A stretch of 64,000 nucleotides of DNA from Hysterangium stoloniferum (lineage: Eukaryota; Basidiomycota; Agaricomycetes; Hysterangiales; Hysterangiaceae): assembly GCA_015178975.1 (NCBI GenBank), contig WHVD01000016.1:744001-808000 (forward strand), read 5' to 3'. The notes below the pieces were generated by a model. It saw only the letters and a program-made list of their open reading frames with translations, was not told the DNA's origin and did not search any database. Every line of letters starts with the position of its first letter. The stretch's first letter is position 1. Positions 1-10,038 of this stretch are shown here, piece by piece. Both the position numbers and the translations under genes were made by a program.

Positions 1-745
1 GCCGACTTTGACAGAGCAGTGAATTCAGAGGCCCCCAAACCTGTTCACTGTCATCCGCCTCTCCGCCCCTCACCACGAGCACTGGGGGCCCCAACCAGAC
101 AGGTGGTGGTCACGGAACAAGAGAGCCGTGTCACGCGCCTCCCTTCCTACCAAAAGTTCCCATTGAACCAGGTAATACTTCTCATTTTCCAAGCGCGTGG
201 AATATCATTGAGAATTATGGAACTAGCTATTAAGTACCAAAATGCATATGCAGAAAGTGTTGGAATTTATCAAGCTGATTACGCGTTCATTCTGCTTATG
301 TAATCAAAGGTTTGCGCGCACCATTGTCAAGCCTTTTGTCTCTCCACTTTTGTTCTCCCCTTTTGTTCTCTATTTTAGTATTCCTTTTGTTTAACAGATA
401 CATATAAGCAGCCTAGAGTCCATGTATCTAGCCATTCGTTTGCCTTACGGCCAAATAGACAAACGGAACCTTATTGCTCTCTGTTCTCACGAGCTTAATT
501 CTAACAGAAAGAACTATATGGAAGTTAAAAGTTCGCACCCCAAGATATATTAATTGCAAATACTCTCTATTGACGTAGCCTTATGAATTTATCTCTTTGT
601 TACTGTATATACTAGTGCAACAAAATTAAGGTGTACTGACAAATGAGTCTAGAATGAGGGAAAAAGTAGCAGATTCAAATGGAGAACGTTTACAACGGTG
701 GTGTCGTTGTTCAATATCTATTAGAATGTAGGCGCTATCAGTTAT
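1..745. other. Unassigned left edge containing spacer of the tRNA-Lys repeat unit
   Basis: No gene is recognised. About 136-260 and 675-745 match the sequence that lies between the tRNA-Lys copies further right (ACCAGGTA, AAGTACCAAA and GGTGGTGTCGTTGTTCA blocks), so the tRNA-bearing repeat unit starts before the first tRNA. Bases 300-670 are AT-rich with nothing identifiable. Confidence 0.5.
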
Positions 746-839
746 GCTTTGGTAGCTCAATGGTAGAGCGTCAAACTCTTACAGTCTCTCTGACCGGGTA
801 AGAGTTTGAAGGCTGTGGGTTCGATTCCCATCCGAGGCA
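746..839 (+). tRNA. tRNA-Lys(CTT), intron-containing, copy 1
   Basis: A cloverleaf can be drawn by hand. The acceptor stem pairs GCTTTGG with CCGAGGC, the D stem pairs GCTC with GAGC, and the anticodon stem pairs TCAAA with TTTGA. The loop CTCTTA carries anticodon CTT. The T arm GTGGG-TTCGATT-CCCAT has one G-T pair. A 22-nt intron follows the base 3' of the anticodon, the canonical nuclear position. The A box (TAGCTCAATGG) and B box (GGTTCGATTCC) are intact. A TTTTT run just downstream fits a Pol III terminator. Relative to copy 2 the stems carry several changes that keep pairing, so this copy may still be functional. Confidence 0.85.
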
Positions 840-856
840 ATATTTTTATCACTTTA

Positions 857-1297
857 AGTCATGGAGCTAGTCTAGGAACTCAGCTAACAAATCAGAGCTA
901 AAACAAGGTTGCCAGGTGCAACTTCAACACCACTAATATCATTTTTGGAGATGCTACTTGGTTAGTCTACACATGTCTATATTACACTTGCTCTCCCCGT
1001 GTTGCTTTGCGATACCCCGGATCCTATTATCCGCAGAAGCAATCGGGGCCCGGTTTCCGCTTACCCAACCATATAAAATAGCAGTTTTAGTATTTCAGCG
1101 TCGATAAAATCGCTGAGAAACTTTTTCTTACTAGACTACGCGAATATAATAGTACATTCAAAAGGAGATTTATCAAACAGAACTTACTGTGCATTTTGAG
1201 ACACATTGTCGTTCGCGCGTTTAGTTCACTCGTTTCCTAATACTCCTCCTCGAATTTTGAAGGACTAAGCCCTAGACATTGGGTGGCTTTGGAGTTG
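857..1297. repeat. Duplicated block, copy 1 (copia-associated, probably LTR)
   Basis: This stretch is repeated with moderate divergence at 2488-3250 and ends with the same sequence that in copy 2 leads into a copia RNase H end on the minus strand. In the minus direction a purine-rich tract (AGGAGGAGTATTAGGAAAC) precedes the block, like a polypurine tract before a 3' LTR. The copia coding part is cut at about 1298, where unrelated sequence begins. A short third copy of part of the block is at 38262-38330. Confidence 0.55.
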
Positions 1298-1362
1298 TGG
1301 AGAATAAAGCTCGTGAACTGGCTGCGGCGACAGGAAGAGATGTAGCGGTGATTGAAAACGAG
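1280..1362 (+). other. Coding-like exon fragment, unrecognised
   Basis: The reading frame GGFGVVENKARELAAATG continues with a regular amphipathic composition and runs directly into a splice-donor-like GTATGT at 1363. It begins at the breakpoint of the copia-associated block, so it looks like the surviving part of a host gene whose 5' side was displaced. Further coding-like sequence follows at about 1395-1500. I do not recognise the family. Chance coding similarity cannot be excluded. Confidence 0.3.
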
Positions 1363-1992
1363 GTATGTTTTGAACTTGGCCACTTATGGGCGACGCTAAT
1401 GCCACTACAAGCTTTCCCAACCCGCTACAGATGCTCTAGTGAAAATTCTCAGGATCGCCGTTGATGTTCGACTACGAATTGAATCTCCCAAAAGTGCGTA
1501 TGGTCGCGCTATTTAAGAATGCGAGTGAGTACTCACATCCGATCCATAAACCTGTCTATGGTTTCCAAATTATGTTGTGTAAAAGCGCATCTGGCCGATC
1601 TGGCCGTATTTCACTTTTGGAAAATCGTAGTTGAGTCTGAAATTCCCTCAACGTTTAGATTTATGTCACCCTGAAATGGTACAACCGCAAGAGTTCCAAA
1701 GCGGCACTCTTGCCGACTGCACGACATAGAGTAACTTGAGCAGCTCTCCAAACAGACTGTAGTTTGCCCCGAGTTTGGTTATTTTTCGAAACAAAAATTT
1801 ATATTCATTCTCCTTGGGCTCGTTGTATAAAGAAAGTTAATGGCGCAGCTGTTGACGTTTCGGGGATTTAGGTTAGCGAGGGTTTAGGAGCATTAGGCTC
1901 GGTCGCTGCGTATTTTGGGTTACGTAAGGTCTATTAGTCCTTGGCGGTGTCGTTATTCAGTCTCTATTAGAATGTAAGCACCCATCAATTGT

Positions 1993-2086
1993 GCCTTGCT
2001 AGCTCAATGGTAGAGCGTCAGACTCTTACAGTCCTTCTGACCGGGTAAGATTCTGAAGGCTGTGGGTTCGATTCCCGCGCGAGGCA
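1993..2086 (+). tRNA. tRNA-Lys(CTT), intron-containing, copy 2
   Basis: This is the best-formed of the three copies. The acceptor stem pairs GCCTTGC with GCGAGGC (one G-T), the D stem pairs GCTC with GAGC, the anticodon stem pairs TCAGA with TCTGA, the anticodon is CTT and the T arm is GTGGG-TTCGATT-CCCGC. The 22-nt intron is in the canonical position. The discriminator is A, and TTTTT follows four bases downstream as a Pol III terminator. The 50 bp upstream (GTCGTTATTCAGTCTCTATTAGAATG) is shared with the other copies. Confidence 0.9.
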
Positions 2087-2294
2087 ATGTTTTTACCCCG
2101 TTAACTCATGCGATCCTTCCTTCCCTGCCAAGAGTTCCTATTGAACCAGGTAGATATCTCGTTTTTCCAAGTGCGTGAAATATTTTTAACCATTATGAAA
2201 CTAGCCATTTAAGTACCAAACATGCATATGTAGAACGTTTACAACGGTGGTGTCATTGTTCAGTATCTGTTAGAATATAGACTTTATCAATCAT

Positions 2295-2388
2295 GCCTTG
2301 CTAGCTCAATGGTAGAGCATCAGACTCTTACAGTCCCTCTGACCCAGCAAGAGTCTGGAGGCTGTGGGTTCGATCCCTGTGAGAGGCA
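2295..2388 (+). tRNA. tRNA-Lys(CTT) copy 3, probably degenerate
   Basis: It has the same arrangement and 22-nt intron as copies 1 and 2, but the T stem is weakened (GTGGG against CCTGT gives three wobble or mismatched pairs) and the acceptor stem has a G-A mismatch (GCCTTGC against GAGAGGC). A and B boxes and the TTTTT terminator remain, so it may be transcribed, but a stable mature tRNA is doubtful. It lies about 300 bp after copy 2, the same unit length as the repeat. Confidence 0.7.
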
Positions 2389-2487
2389 GTCTTTTTACTC
2401 CGTTAAGTCACGGACTCCTTCTTACCAAGCGTTCTTATTGAACCAGATATTTATCTCTTTCTTCCGTCGCGTGAGATAGTTTTAAGC

Positions 2488-3250
2488 ATGGAACTAGCAT
2501 AGGAACTTGGCTAACAAATCAGAGCTAAAACAAGGATGTCAGGTGCAACTTCGACACCACTATGTATATCATTTTTGGAGATGCTACTTGGTAAGTCTAC
2601 GCATGTCTATATTACACTTCCTCCAGTGTTGCTTTGCGATACTCCGACTCCTATTGTCCGCAGAAGTTATCGGGCCCAGTTTCCGCTCCCAAACATCGAC
2701 CTACTCAACCATCATGATAGATATAATAGCAGTTTTAGTCTTTCAGCGTCGATAAAATCGCTGTATTGTACGATACCTCATAGCAGTTATAGTACTAAAT
2801 ATACTGTTAGAATATAGGGCTGTGCGAGCATGCATAAGGTGCCACACCGGCAATTTGCCACCCCATTGTTCAGCGTAACCTTTTGTTGCCATACGTCTAT
2901 TGTTCTCAAGGCGTATATAACTAGTATAGATTTTTGTATTTACGCTATCCGTTTGCCTCCTACGAGACACAGAGGGTCGAACGGAAATCACATTCGTCCT
3001 TGTTTCTGATTGTTGCGAGCTTCAAGATTTTATTCCAACATATACGTACATAATGAGTTATACTTTGAAATAACAAGAAAACAATATGACTATGTACTCT
3101 CAGTGTCGATAAAATCACTGAGAAACTTTTCTTACCAGACTATGCGTATATAACAGTACATTCAGAAGGAGATTTAAATCAAACAGAACTTATTGTATCA
3201 TTTCGAGACACATTGTCTCAATTTTGTTTGTGTGCCTAGTTCTTCAACAC
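2488..3250. repeat. Duplicated block, copy 2, with extra insertion
   Basis: It is homologous to 857-1260. It carries an additional segment at about 2763-3103 bounded by near-identical 20-mers (cAGCGTCGATAAAATCGCTG and cAGTGTCGATAAAATCACTG), which occur only once in copy 1. In the minus direction it follows the copia RNase H end at 3258 and a purine-rich tract, so it is probably that element's LTR. Confidence 0.55.
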
Positions 3251-3257
3251 TGGTTTC

Positions 3258-3415
3258 CTAATACTCCTCCTTGAGTTTTGAAGGACTAAGCCCTAGACAT
3301 TGGGTGTGATAGGAATGAATGGACGGGGAAAGTGGCTTGGTCAATATATCTGTGATCATTTCTTTAGTCAAGTGATATATGAATTGAATAGTTCCGTTTT
3401 GATAGCTAACTGATA
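3258..3415 (-). pseudogene. Ty1/copia RNase H C-terminal remnant
   Basis: The minus-strand translation contains the hallmark end of copia polyproteins: a short strand with NGTIQFIYHL, then KEMITDILTKPL (family consensus: 'ADILTKPL') followed by a leucine-rich tail and a stop. Only the last 50 or so residues remain. The upstream edge runs into an inverted LTR fragment at about 3405-3415, which truncates the gene. Confidence 0.8.
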
Positions 3416-3629
3416 TCAGATCTAAGGTGTAAGTACAATGCACAGAAACTAATATAGGCTTTCTGGTACTTGTACCAAATTGAGATCACAATAAGACAGA
3501 TTAGGATAGGAGTTTCAAATCCAGAACATAATAAGCAAACAAATAAATACTTCTCAGCAGACAAGTTACCAAATACAGAACAAGGACAAAGTTCGGAATG
3601 TCTGGGAATTGATGGGTTTCCAGAGGCAG
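3405..3629 (+). mobile_element. Inverted fragment of LTR family F4
   Basis: It is the reverse complement of part of the adjacent LTR (3700-3930). Blocks such as TTAGATCTGATATC and AAATGAATACT/AAATAAATACT are recognisable in both. The two fragments therefore form an imperfect head-to-head pair. A further fragment in this orientation is at 46930-47050. Confidence 0.6.
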
Positions 3630-4204
3630 TGTTACGACCCATTCCCGGATGTTTCAATATCTGACTTCCAATCTCCAACTAATAGTTACCGTATCATCCG
3701 CATTCTTCCCTTGTTCCACATTTGGTAATTTGTCCGTTGACAAGTATTCACTCGTTTGTTTGTTATATTCCTGTTTCGGAATATTGTCTCCCTAATATGT
3801 CTTATTGTATTTCTGTTTTAAGAACACTTCCGTTTCCATCTTATTATGGTCTTAGTTTGTAGTACAATAATGAGTAGACTTATATTAGTTTCCGCGAATT
3901 TGTACTTTACCTTAGATCTGATATCGACTTAGTTTCTTATTCCTCCTCCCATCTTTCTGTACGCTCGATATTCGGAACTCTTCGGAACTCTGAATATCCA
4001 TATCTTCCATCGTAAGCCTTACTTCTGAAATTAAGGACTTTGAGCGTTTGCGTAGAGGTGCAGCACATAAGCTGAAGCCGATGTCCTGACCCTATCTGAT
4101 AGTTCCCGACTTCCCAGTGACTTTCCGATAGTTCCAGAATAAGTTCCCGACACGGCACTTAACAGGCAGGGATTATATGAAATATCCAGGAATGGATCAT
4201 AACA
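3630..4204 (-). mobile_element. LTR, family F4 (single-unit form)
   Basis: It starts TGTTACGACC and ends GGATCATAACA, so it has TGTTA...TAACA termini in either direction. No flanking 5-bp duplication matches (GGCAG against CCATC). Read on the minus strand, the shared U3 motif lies at 4055-4087, about 120 bases after the LTR start. It carries one copy (4111-4131) of the 21-bp unit that is amplified 23-fold in the related LTR at 45 kb. A relic of gypsy coding sequence begins two bases to the right. Confidence 0.65.
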
Positions 4205-4205
4205 C

Positions 4206-4845
4206 CATCATCTAGTCAAAGCATCAGGTTTTCTGCTAAGGTGGCTGGGTTGGAAATGGATAACCATATTAAAAGCAGACAGGTATTCAGACCACTGGGC
4301 TTGCTGGTGGGTCAAAAGTTTTGTGGCTGAGAAATATTCTAGATTCTTGTGGTCCATGACAACATCAACCAGGATTCCTGTGCCTTCCAAATAGTGTCAC
4401 CACACTTGAAAGCCTCAAAATTGTGAGAAGTTCTTGTCATGAACATCATAATTGAGCTTAGGTCTGGTGAAAGTCCAGGAAAGAAATGCCACTTCACTGT
4501 TGGAGTCCTGAATAGACAAAATTGCACCCAGTGCATAATCTGAGGTGTCTGTTTCAACAATGAGTGGAAAGTCCAGTTTCCAGTGAGAAAGAATGAGGGC
4601 TGAAGAAAAAGCATTTTTCAAAAGATTGAAAGCTGTGTAACACTTATATATCAGTGAAATCCCACAGAGTTTCCTTACAAGTAAGATAAGTAAGAGGGAC
4701 AGTGATTTTTGAATAATTGTGGATAAACTGCCAGTAAAAATTGGCAAATCCAAGGAAAGACTGAATGTCCTGTTAGATTTTGGGAATTTGGGTAAGCAAG
4801 TAGCAAGGACTTGATCCATATGGGGATATTAGTAAGCAGTTATTA
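4206..4845 (-). pseudogene. Ty3/gypsy pol remnant (RT thumb to RNase H)
   Basis: Minus-strand frames give the gypsy connection and RNase H: a FNLLKNAFSSALILSHW block, then FPLIVETDTSDYALGAILS (the RNase H start with its catalytic Asp), LNYDVHDKN, and after a frameshift TDHKNLEY-type sequence (read as VVMDHKNLEYF) and SRKPDALTR near the end. Frameshifts and a substituted active-site region make it non-coding. Gag-like sequence lies further right on the same strand (4927-5343) and an LTR at 5417-6099, so this is probably the interior of one element with a large internal deletion. Confidence 0.8.
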
Positions 4846-4926
4846 AGGATGAGTCATGTATTGTAGTACTCATCTGTTTACAGCAAGTTAACCATCACCT
4901 ACTCAGACAAATGGAAAGTTATAGGT

Positions 4927-5343
4927 CTAAGAACAGCAACTTAACATGTCTTTCACCTTGTGGGACTCAGGCCAATCCCTGATGACTTGTACTTTTGCTT
5001 CATCCATCCAGAGTTTTTTTGCCTCCTCTGCCTCCTTCTCTGCCACCAATGCCACCTGATACTCCCTCTTGAGCTCCTCCTCAGCCTCCTTGGCTTTCCT
5101 GTCAGCCTCCTCCCATTGGCATTGCTGCTCCTCACACTGCTCAAGGATTTGAGCAGTGGTCAGAGGCACTCAAAGTACAGCCCCCATGGACGGCCCGGCT
5201 GTTGTTGTGGTTGGTTTACGAGGTGTGAGTTTTGGTCCCATAACAAGAAGATGGGGGTATGGAAGAAGAAGAAATTTTTAATTTTCAGTTTTCTTATAGG
5301 ATTGTCACATTTGGATTTTACCTTCCAGATCACCTGACATCTT
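4927..5343 (-). pseudogene. Gag-like N-terminal coiled coil of the 4.2-6.1 kb gypsy relic
   Basis: Starting near 5343 (MSGDLEGKIQ) the minus strand runs, with stops, into an 80-residue stretch rich in Glu, Ala and Lys with heptad character (EEADRKAKEAEEELKREY). Coiled-coil N-termini are usual in Gag of fungal gypsy elements. It lies just inside the LTR at 5417-6099 and in the same orientation as the pol remnant, so position supports the assignment more than sequence does. Confidence 0.45.
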
Positions 5344-5416
5344 GACACATGTGTAACTGACAAACTTTACCCAGTTCTAGAGCCTCTATGGGACTTCATC
5401 CTTAAAGGGAGGGTAC

Positions 5417-6099
5417 TGTTACAACCAGAAACCAGAACCCTCATATATGTATGTGCTGAATACTCTCTATTGTACAAACTGGCCACTGGACTCTGTCCAG
5501 ACTACCCAGAACCCCTAGACACTTATAGAACCCCACTCTTGATATGGTCCTGTGCCTGTGCACCTAGTCACAATCCATGGACTCCTCCAAGAACCTCATC
5601 CACAATCAGTGCTTAAGCCAGTTTTGAGATCAGCTATTGTCACCTGTGTTTGTCCCACCCCATCGCTTAGTATGTACTTTGCCTGCCTGTATTCATTTGC
5701 CCTTTGTCCTGCCAGATTTGTTATACAATAGATATCTATGCCTATATAGTCTAGATATATTTTGTACATACAATCTGATCAGAAAATCAACTTAGCCACT
5801 AAACCTCAACTTAGGACTACCCACCTTGTATCTCTTGAATACAACACTAATGTATTGTCAGAGCCCATGGGCTTTCCAACTTTCCAACTGTTCAACCTCT
5901 TGACTACTCTTCCACCTTTCAACTATTCTCAGATTACTTTGACCCTTTGACCATCACCGGAACCCACAGGTTCCCTGTCTGCCTGTCTGAAGTTGGACAC
6001 AGCAATCTTGTGAGGGTGCAGCACATAAGTTGAAGCCATGTCCTTCCCGGAATATCTATGGGTTTCCCCAAAACCCACCCATAAGCCCCATGCTTAACA
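5417..6099 (-). mobile_element. LTR of the gypsy relic (5' LTR on the minus strand)
   Basis: Boundaries are TGTTACAACC...GCTTAACA, 683 bp. On the minus strand it has the shared U3 motif (6012-6043), a TATA-like CTATATAG at about 5735-5745 and the palindrome AGCCCATGGGCT at about 5862. Gag-like sequence follows downstream. The matching 3' LTR is not clearly present, so a TSD cannot be tested. Confidence 0.65.
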
Positions 6100-6222
6100 C
6101 TAACTTTTGTTAGATACAGGATGAATATTAATATTTTTCCATTCTTTAGTGTGACCTGATAAATTGAATTTGATAAAACATTAATTTTACAGCAGACAAT
6201 ATATATATATATATATACTTCA

Positions 6223-7057
6223 TGTTAGGGTATGTACATGGTGGTTTCCAGAGAAACCCACAGAATATCTGGTAGGACTTGGCTTCAGCTTATAGGCTGT
6301 GCCCTCGTGAGATCGTGTCATCCAATTTCAGACAGGCAGACAGGAATCCTGGGGAGTCTGGGCAGGGTTCATGGGTCGAGGGGTCATAAGTTGGAGGTCA
6401 TGGGGCAGTTGATCATTGAGAGGTCAGGAGTCGAGATAAATAAGAGAGATAGATGTGCCAGAGCCCATGGGCTCCGACTAGTGTGAGCAGTGTAATTCAA
6501 GTAGGAGTTTAGAGCAGAAAATGTATTAGATTACTGGGGGGGAATCTAAGCCGATTTTCTGACTGGATTGCATGTACAACATCTGCCAGACTATATAAAC
6601 CGTGGAATGAATGACATACCAAATCCAGTAATGATGAAATGAAACTAGCAAAACATGAAACAAGAATAGTAAACACCAAGTTTGGTGTTAGGAACAGGAC
6701 GGAATGGAGTGGAGTCTGAATCGTGACAAATCATAAACCATAATGGGAAATGGAGCAGGAGCAGAGTCTGAATCATGACAGGTCATTTGACTAAAATGGG
6801 AATGGGGCTCTGTTAGAGGGATGACGGGTTTTCCGAGCAGGGTCCGGTGACTGATGTGCAGGACAAGGTCGGACATAGACAGGGATGGAGTCTGGTGGGT
6901 ATTCCGGTGACTGATACACAATGTAATGAAGTCGAACGTAGAGAAGTCTGACATACAGAGTCTGGCAGGAATTCTGGTAAACTGACAATTGGTGCGTATA
7001 GGGTGTGGGTGTGTATAAGTTAGTGCCCGGAGTCTGGCAGGAATTCTGGTCGTAACA
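6223..7057 (+). mobile_element. Solo LTR, family F1 copy A (835 bp)
   Basis: It starts TGTTAGGG and ends CGTAACA, and is flanked by a perfect 5-bp target-site duplication CTTCA (6218-6222 and 7058-7062). It contains the U3 motif (6275-6306), the palindrome GAGCCCATGGGCTC (6461-6474), a TATA-like ACTATATAAACC and the dyad AACACCAAGTTTGGTGTT (6672-6689). There is no coding sequence. The TSD shows it formed by insertion followed by LTR-LTR recombination. Confidence 0.9.
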
Positions 7058-7062
7058 CTTCA

Positions 7063-7897
7063 TTGGATAAACAACTTTCAAAGTTGTTGGTTATCCTCCT
7101 TGAGAATAAAGATCAGGAGCTAAATGTATGTACAATAAGTTAGTGGAAACTTGTTGTAAGCCTTTAATTTCTTCTAGCATTTGAGTTTACTATTTATGTA
7201 TAAAGAATTAACAAGTTGTTAAATACTTTATAAATAGAGAAACAGTCTGATAGTCTAACATGATAGAAATAAGATTAACCCTCAAGGTGCAATTGATGAG
7301 ATGCATAGGAAGAAAGAGGATTGACCCTCAGGTGCAATTTGACTGACAGGTAGCTGGAACAGAGATCAATTTAGAGATGCAAAACTGTTAGTAGAATTAA
7401 AGATTGTTCTGAGAGTGAATGTCACTACTTATGAGAAAGGAATGGAATATCATCTGAGATGTATTCTATTGCACAAGGTCTTAACCTTTAGAGATGAGTT
7501 GAGTAGTAGCAAGCAAGCTTTCACTGTTTCAATGCAAAGCTTTGCTTACTGTCGAGATAAAAGAGAGTAGTGATACAGTTTGTATTGAGATAACACCCCA
7601 AACCAATAATTGCATTGTGCAGGTGGTGGTTGTTGGGGTTGAAAAGTGTCTTGATATTACAGTGACTCACAAATGTATCCAATGTTTTACAGTTTCAACT
7701 TATTGTGAAGGATAGATCACAGAGGGTGCAACACTTGATAAGGGAATCAAATATTGCTTTCATTTTTATTCTTAATCATATTATATATATTTATTCCTTC
7801 ACTAAATACAAGATATATCCCATATTCAGTATTATGAAGGTCCATGTATGCTTGTGGGCACATGAATGCCCACAAGCCCACAAGAGCAACACACATA
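7063..7897. other. AT-rich gap, nothing recognised
   Basis: It is bounded by the solo LTR and the Tc1 element. Short repeated phrases (CCCTCAAGGTGCAATT and CCCTCAGGTGCAATTT) occur at about 7278 and 7327. No open frame or family motif is seen. Confidence 0.4.
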
Positions 7898-9003
7898 CAG
7901 TGCCTCAAAAACCCTTCTCATGTTTTATACTTCAGATGTATATTCCACATAATTCAAAGAATAAAAATGTAAAAATATCTAAGATATTTGTGAATATGCT
8001 CTATCATATCTAGATTGTGGAAGTACAATACCATTACATAATCTCCAAATATGGAAATACTACAAATATTTATATACAAGAGATTCATGAGAAGGGTTTT
8101 TTTGCTGGCAGGTTTGATGACTATAAGTGCTTATAGTTATATGACTTTGTTGATTTTTTACTTCCAGTTGGGTCCTATCAATAAAATCACGTGATGTCAC
8201 ATTATGTCACATGACCATGTTGTACTGGAGTATAAATATATGGCTTTTAGCAACCAGCAATGCCCCAATTTCCAAAATGTGCACTTTATCTCTTGCCAGC
8301 CAGAATCATATCCTCTCATTGCTTGATGTTGGCCATTCAGCTAGCCACATTGCAGCTTCTACTGGTCATAGCATTTCCACAGTCTCTAAGCTTCACTCTA
8401 AGCATTGTTCTCATCTCTCAAAGTCCATTGGTGGTTGTCCCTCAAAGCTTTCCTCTACCAACATTCACTATGCACAGCACCTCATCAGCTTTGGGAAGGC
8501 TGACACTGCTGTTGATGTGACCAAAGCCCTTAGGAATCTCACCAACCAGTCCATCTCTACCCAAACTGTGCACAATAGTGTCAAGATGGTTGGGATGAAG
8601 GCTGTGATGAAGAAGAAAAAGCCCCTTCTCAGCAAGAAGCATAGGAAGGCAAGGATGGACTTTGCTATAGTACATCAGCATTGGACTGTGGAGGACTGGA
8701 AGAAGGTGGTATAGTCTGATGAAACCAAAATCAACAGGTTGGGGTCAGATGGGAGGAAGTGGGTCTGGAAAAAGGCTGGGGAGGGCTTGAGTAACAGGCT
8801 GGTTGAGGGGACTCAGAAGTTTGGAGGAGGATCTGTGATGGTATGGGGGTGCATGCTGTGGGAAGGACCTGGGTATGCTTGCAAGATAGATGGGAGGATG
8901 GATGGAGACCTTTATCTCAAGATTATGGAGGAGGACCTTCAAGCCAGCCTCAACTATTATGGAAAATCTGTGGGACAATCTGTGAGTCTTAGTCAGAAAA
9001 TAC
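7898..9003 (+). mobile_element. Tc1/mariner element copy A, 3'-truncated by a solo LTR
   Basis: It begins CAGTGCCTCAAAAACCC right after a TA dinucleotide, as Tc1 insertions do, and shares its terminal repeat with copy B at 15767. A transposase frame runs from 8211: a helix-turn-helix N-terminus with HILSLLDVGHSASHIA, then an in-frame TAG at 8712-8714, then SDETK (first catalytic Asp), WVWKK and GGGSVMVWGCM. The second Asp and the final Glu of the DD34E catalytic triad are missing because the element is cut at 9003 by LTR copy B. It is dead. No other copy of its 3' half lies beyond that LTR. Confidence 0.85.
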
Positions 9004-9831
9004 TGTTAGGGTATGTACATGGCAGGTTTCCAGAGAAACCCATGGGATATCTGGTAGGACTTGGCTTCAGCTTATAGGCTGCACCCTCGTGAGATCATGT
9101 TGTCCAATTTCAGACAGGCAGACGGGAATCCCAGGGAGTCCGGGCAGGGTTTGTGGGTTGAGGGGTCATAGGTCAGAGGTCGTGGGTTGAGAGGTCGGGG
9201 AGTCAGGATAAATAAGAGAGATAGATGCATCGGAGCCCATAGGCTCTGACTAGCGAGAGTGGTGTAATTCAAGGAGGAGTTTAGAGTGGAAAATGTATTA
9301 GATTACTGGGGGGAATCTAAGCCGATTTTCTGACTGGATTGTATGTACAACATCTGCCAGACTATATAGACCGTGGAATGAATAACATACCAAATCAAGT
9401 AATAATGAAATGAAACTAGCAAAACATAAAACGAGAATAGTAAACACCAAATTTGGTGTTAGGAATGGGACAGAACAGAGCAGAGTCCGAATCGTGACAC
9501 ATCATAAACCATAACGGGAAATGGAGTGGGAGCAGAGTCTGAATCGTGACAGGTCATTAGACTAAAACAGGAACAGGGGGGCTCAGTTAGAGGGATGACG
9601 GGTTTTCCAAGTGGGGTCCGGTGACTGATGCATGGGACGAGGTTGGACATAGACAGGGACGGAGTCCGGTGGGTATTCCGGTGACTGATACACAATGTAA
9701 TGAAGTCAAACGTGGACAAGTCTGATGTACAGAGTCTGGTGGGTATTCCAGTAAACTGACAATCAGTGCATATAGGGCATGGGTGCATATAAGTTAGTGC
9801 CTGGAGTCCGGTGGGAATTCCAGTCATAACA
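9004..9831 (+). mobile_element. Solo LTR, family F1 copy B (828 bp)
   Basis: It is colinear with copies A and C: TGTTAGGG start, CATAACA end, U3 motif at 9057-9088 and the perfect dyad AACACCAAATTTGGTGTT at 9443-9460. The flanks do not share a duplication (AATAC against TCTTG). The left side is Tc1 and the right side is a fragment of LTR family F4, so this copy marks a recombination or deletion junction rather than a simple insertion. Confidence 0.85.
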
Positions 9832-9925
9832 TCTTGACCCTATCCAATAGTTTCCAAGTTCCTGGCAACTTTCCAATAGTTCTGGAATAAGTTCCAACAT
9901 GGCACTGAATAGGTAAGCAGAAAGC
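9832..9925 (-). mobile_element. Fragment of LTR family F4
   Basis: It is similar to 4088-4170 in order and spacing (TTGACCCTATCC, then one diverged 21-bp unit at 9859-9879, then AATAAGTTCC and GGCACTGAATAGG). It starts a few bases inside the shared LTR motif, exactly at the edge of solo LTR B. Confidence 0.55.
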
Positions 9926-10038
9926 TAGAGGCCTTGAGGTAGGGAAATGGAGGAGTGAGGGAAAGGGTTGTGGAGAAGGGAAAGAATAGGGCATCAGTGG
10001 GGCTTCAAGGTACTGTAAGTGTGGATATCACTTCAGAG

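Noticed and set aside
6201..6216. (AT)n run as a functional element
   Set aside because: A simple dinucleotide repeat directly beside an LTR insertion. It is better seen as a preferred AT-rich target.
9004..9831. Solo LTR B as an ordinary insertion into Tc1 copy A
   Set aside because: No flanking duplication, and the Tc1 element does not resume on the other side, so a recombination or deletion junction is more likely.
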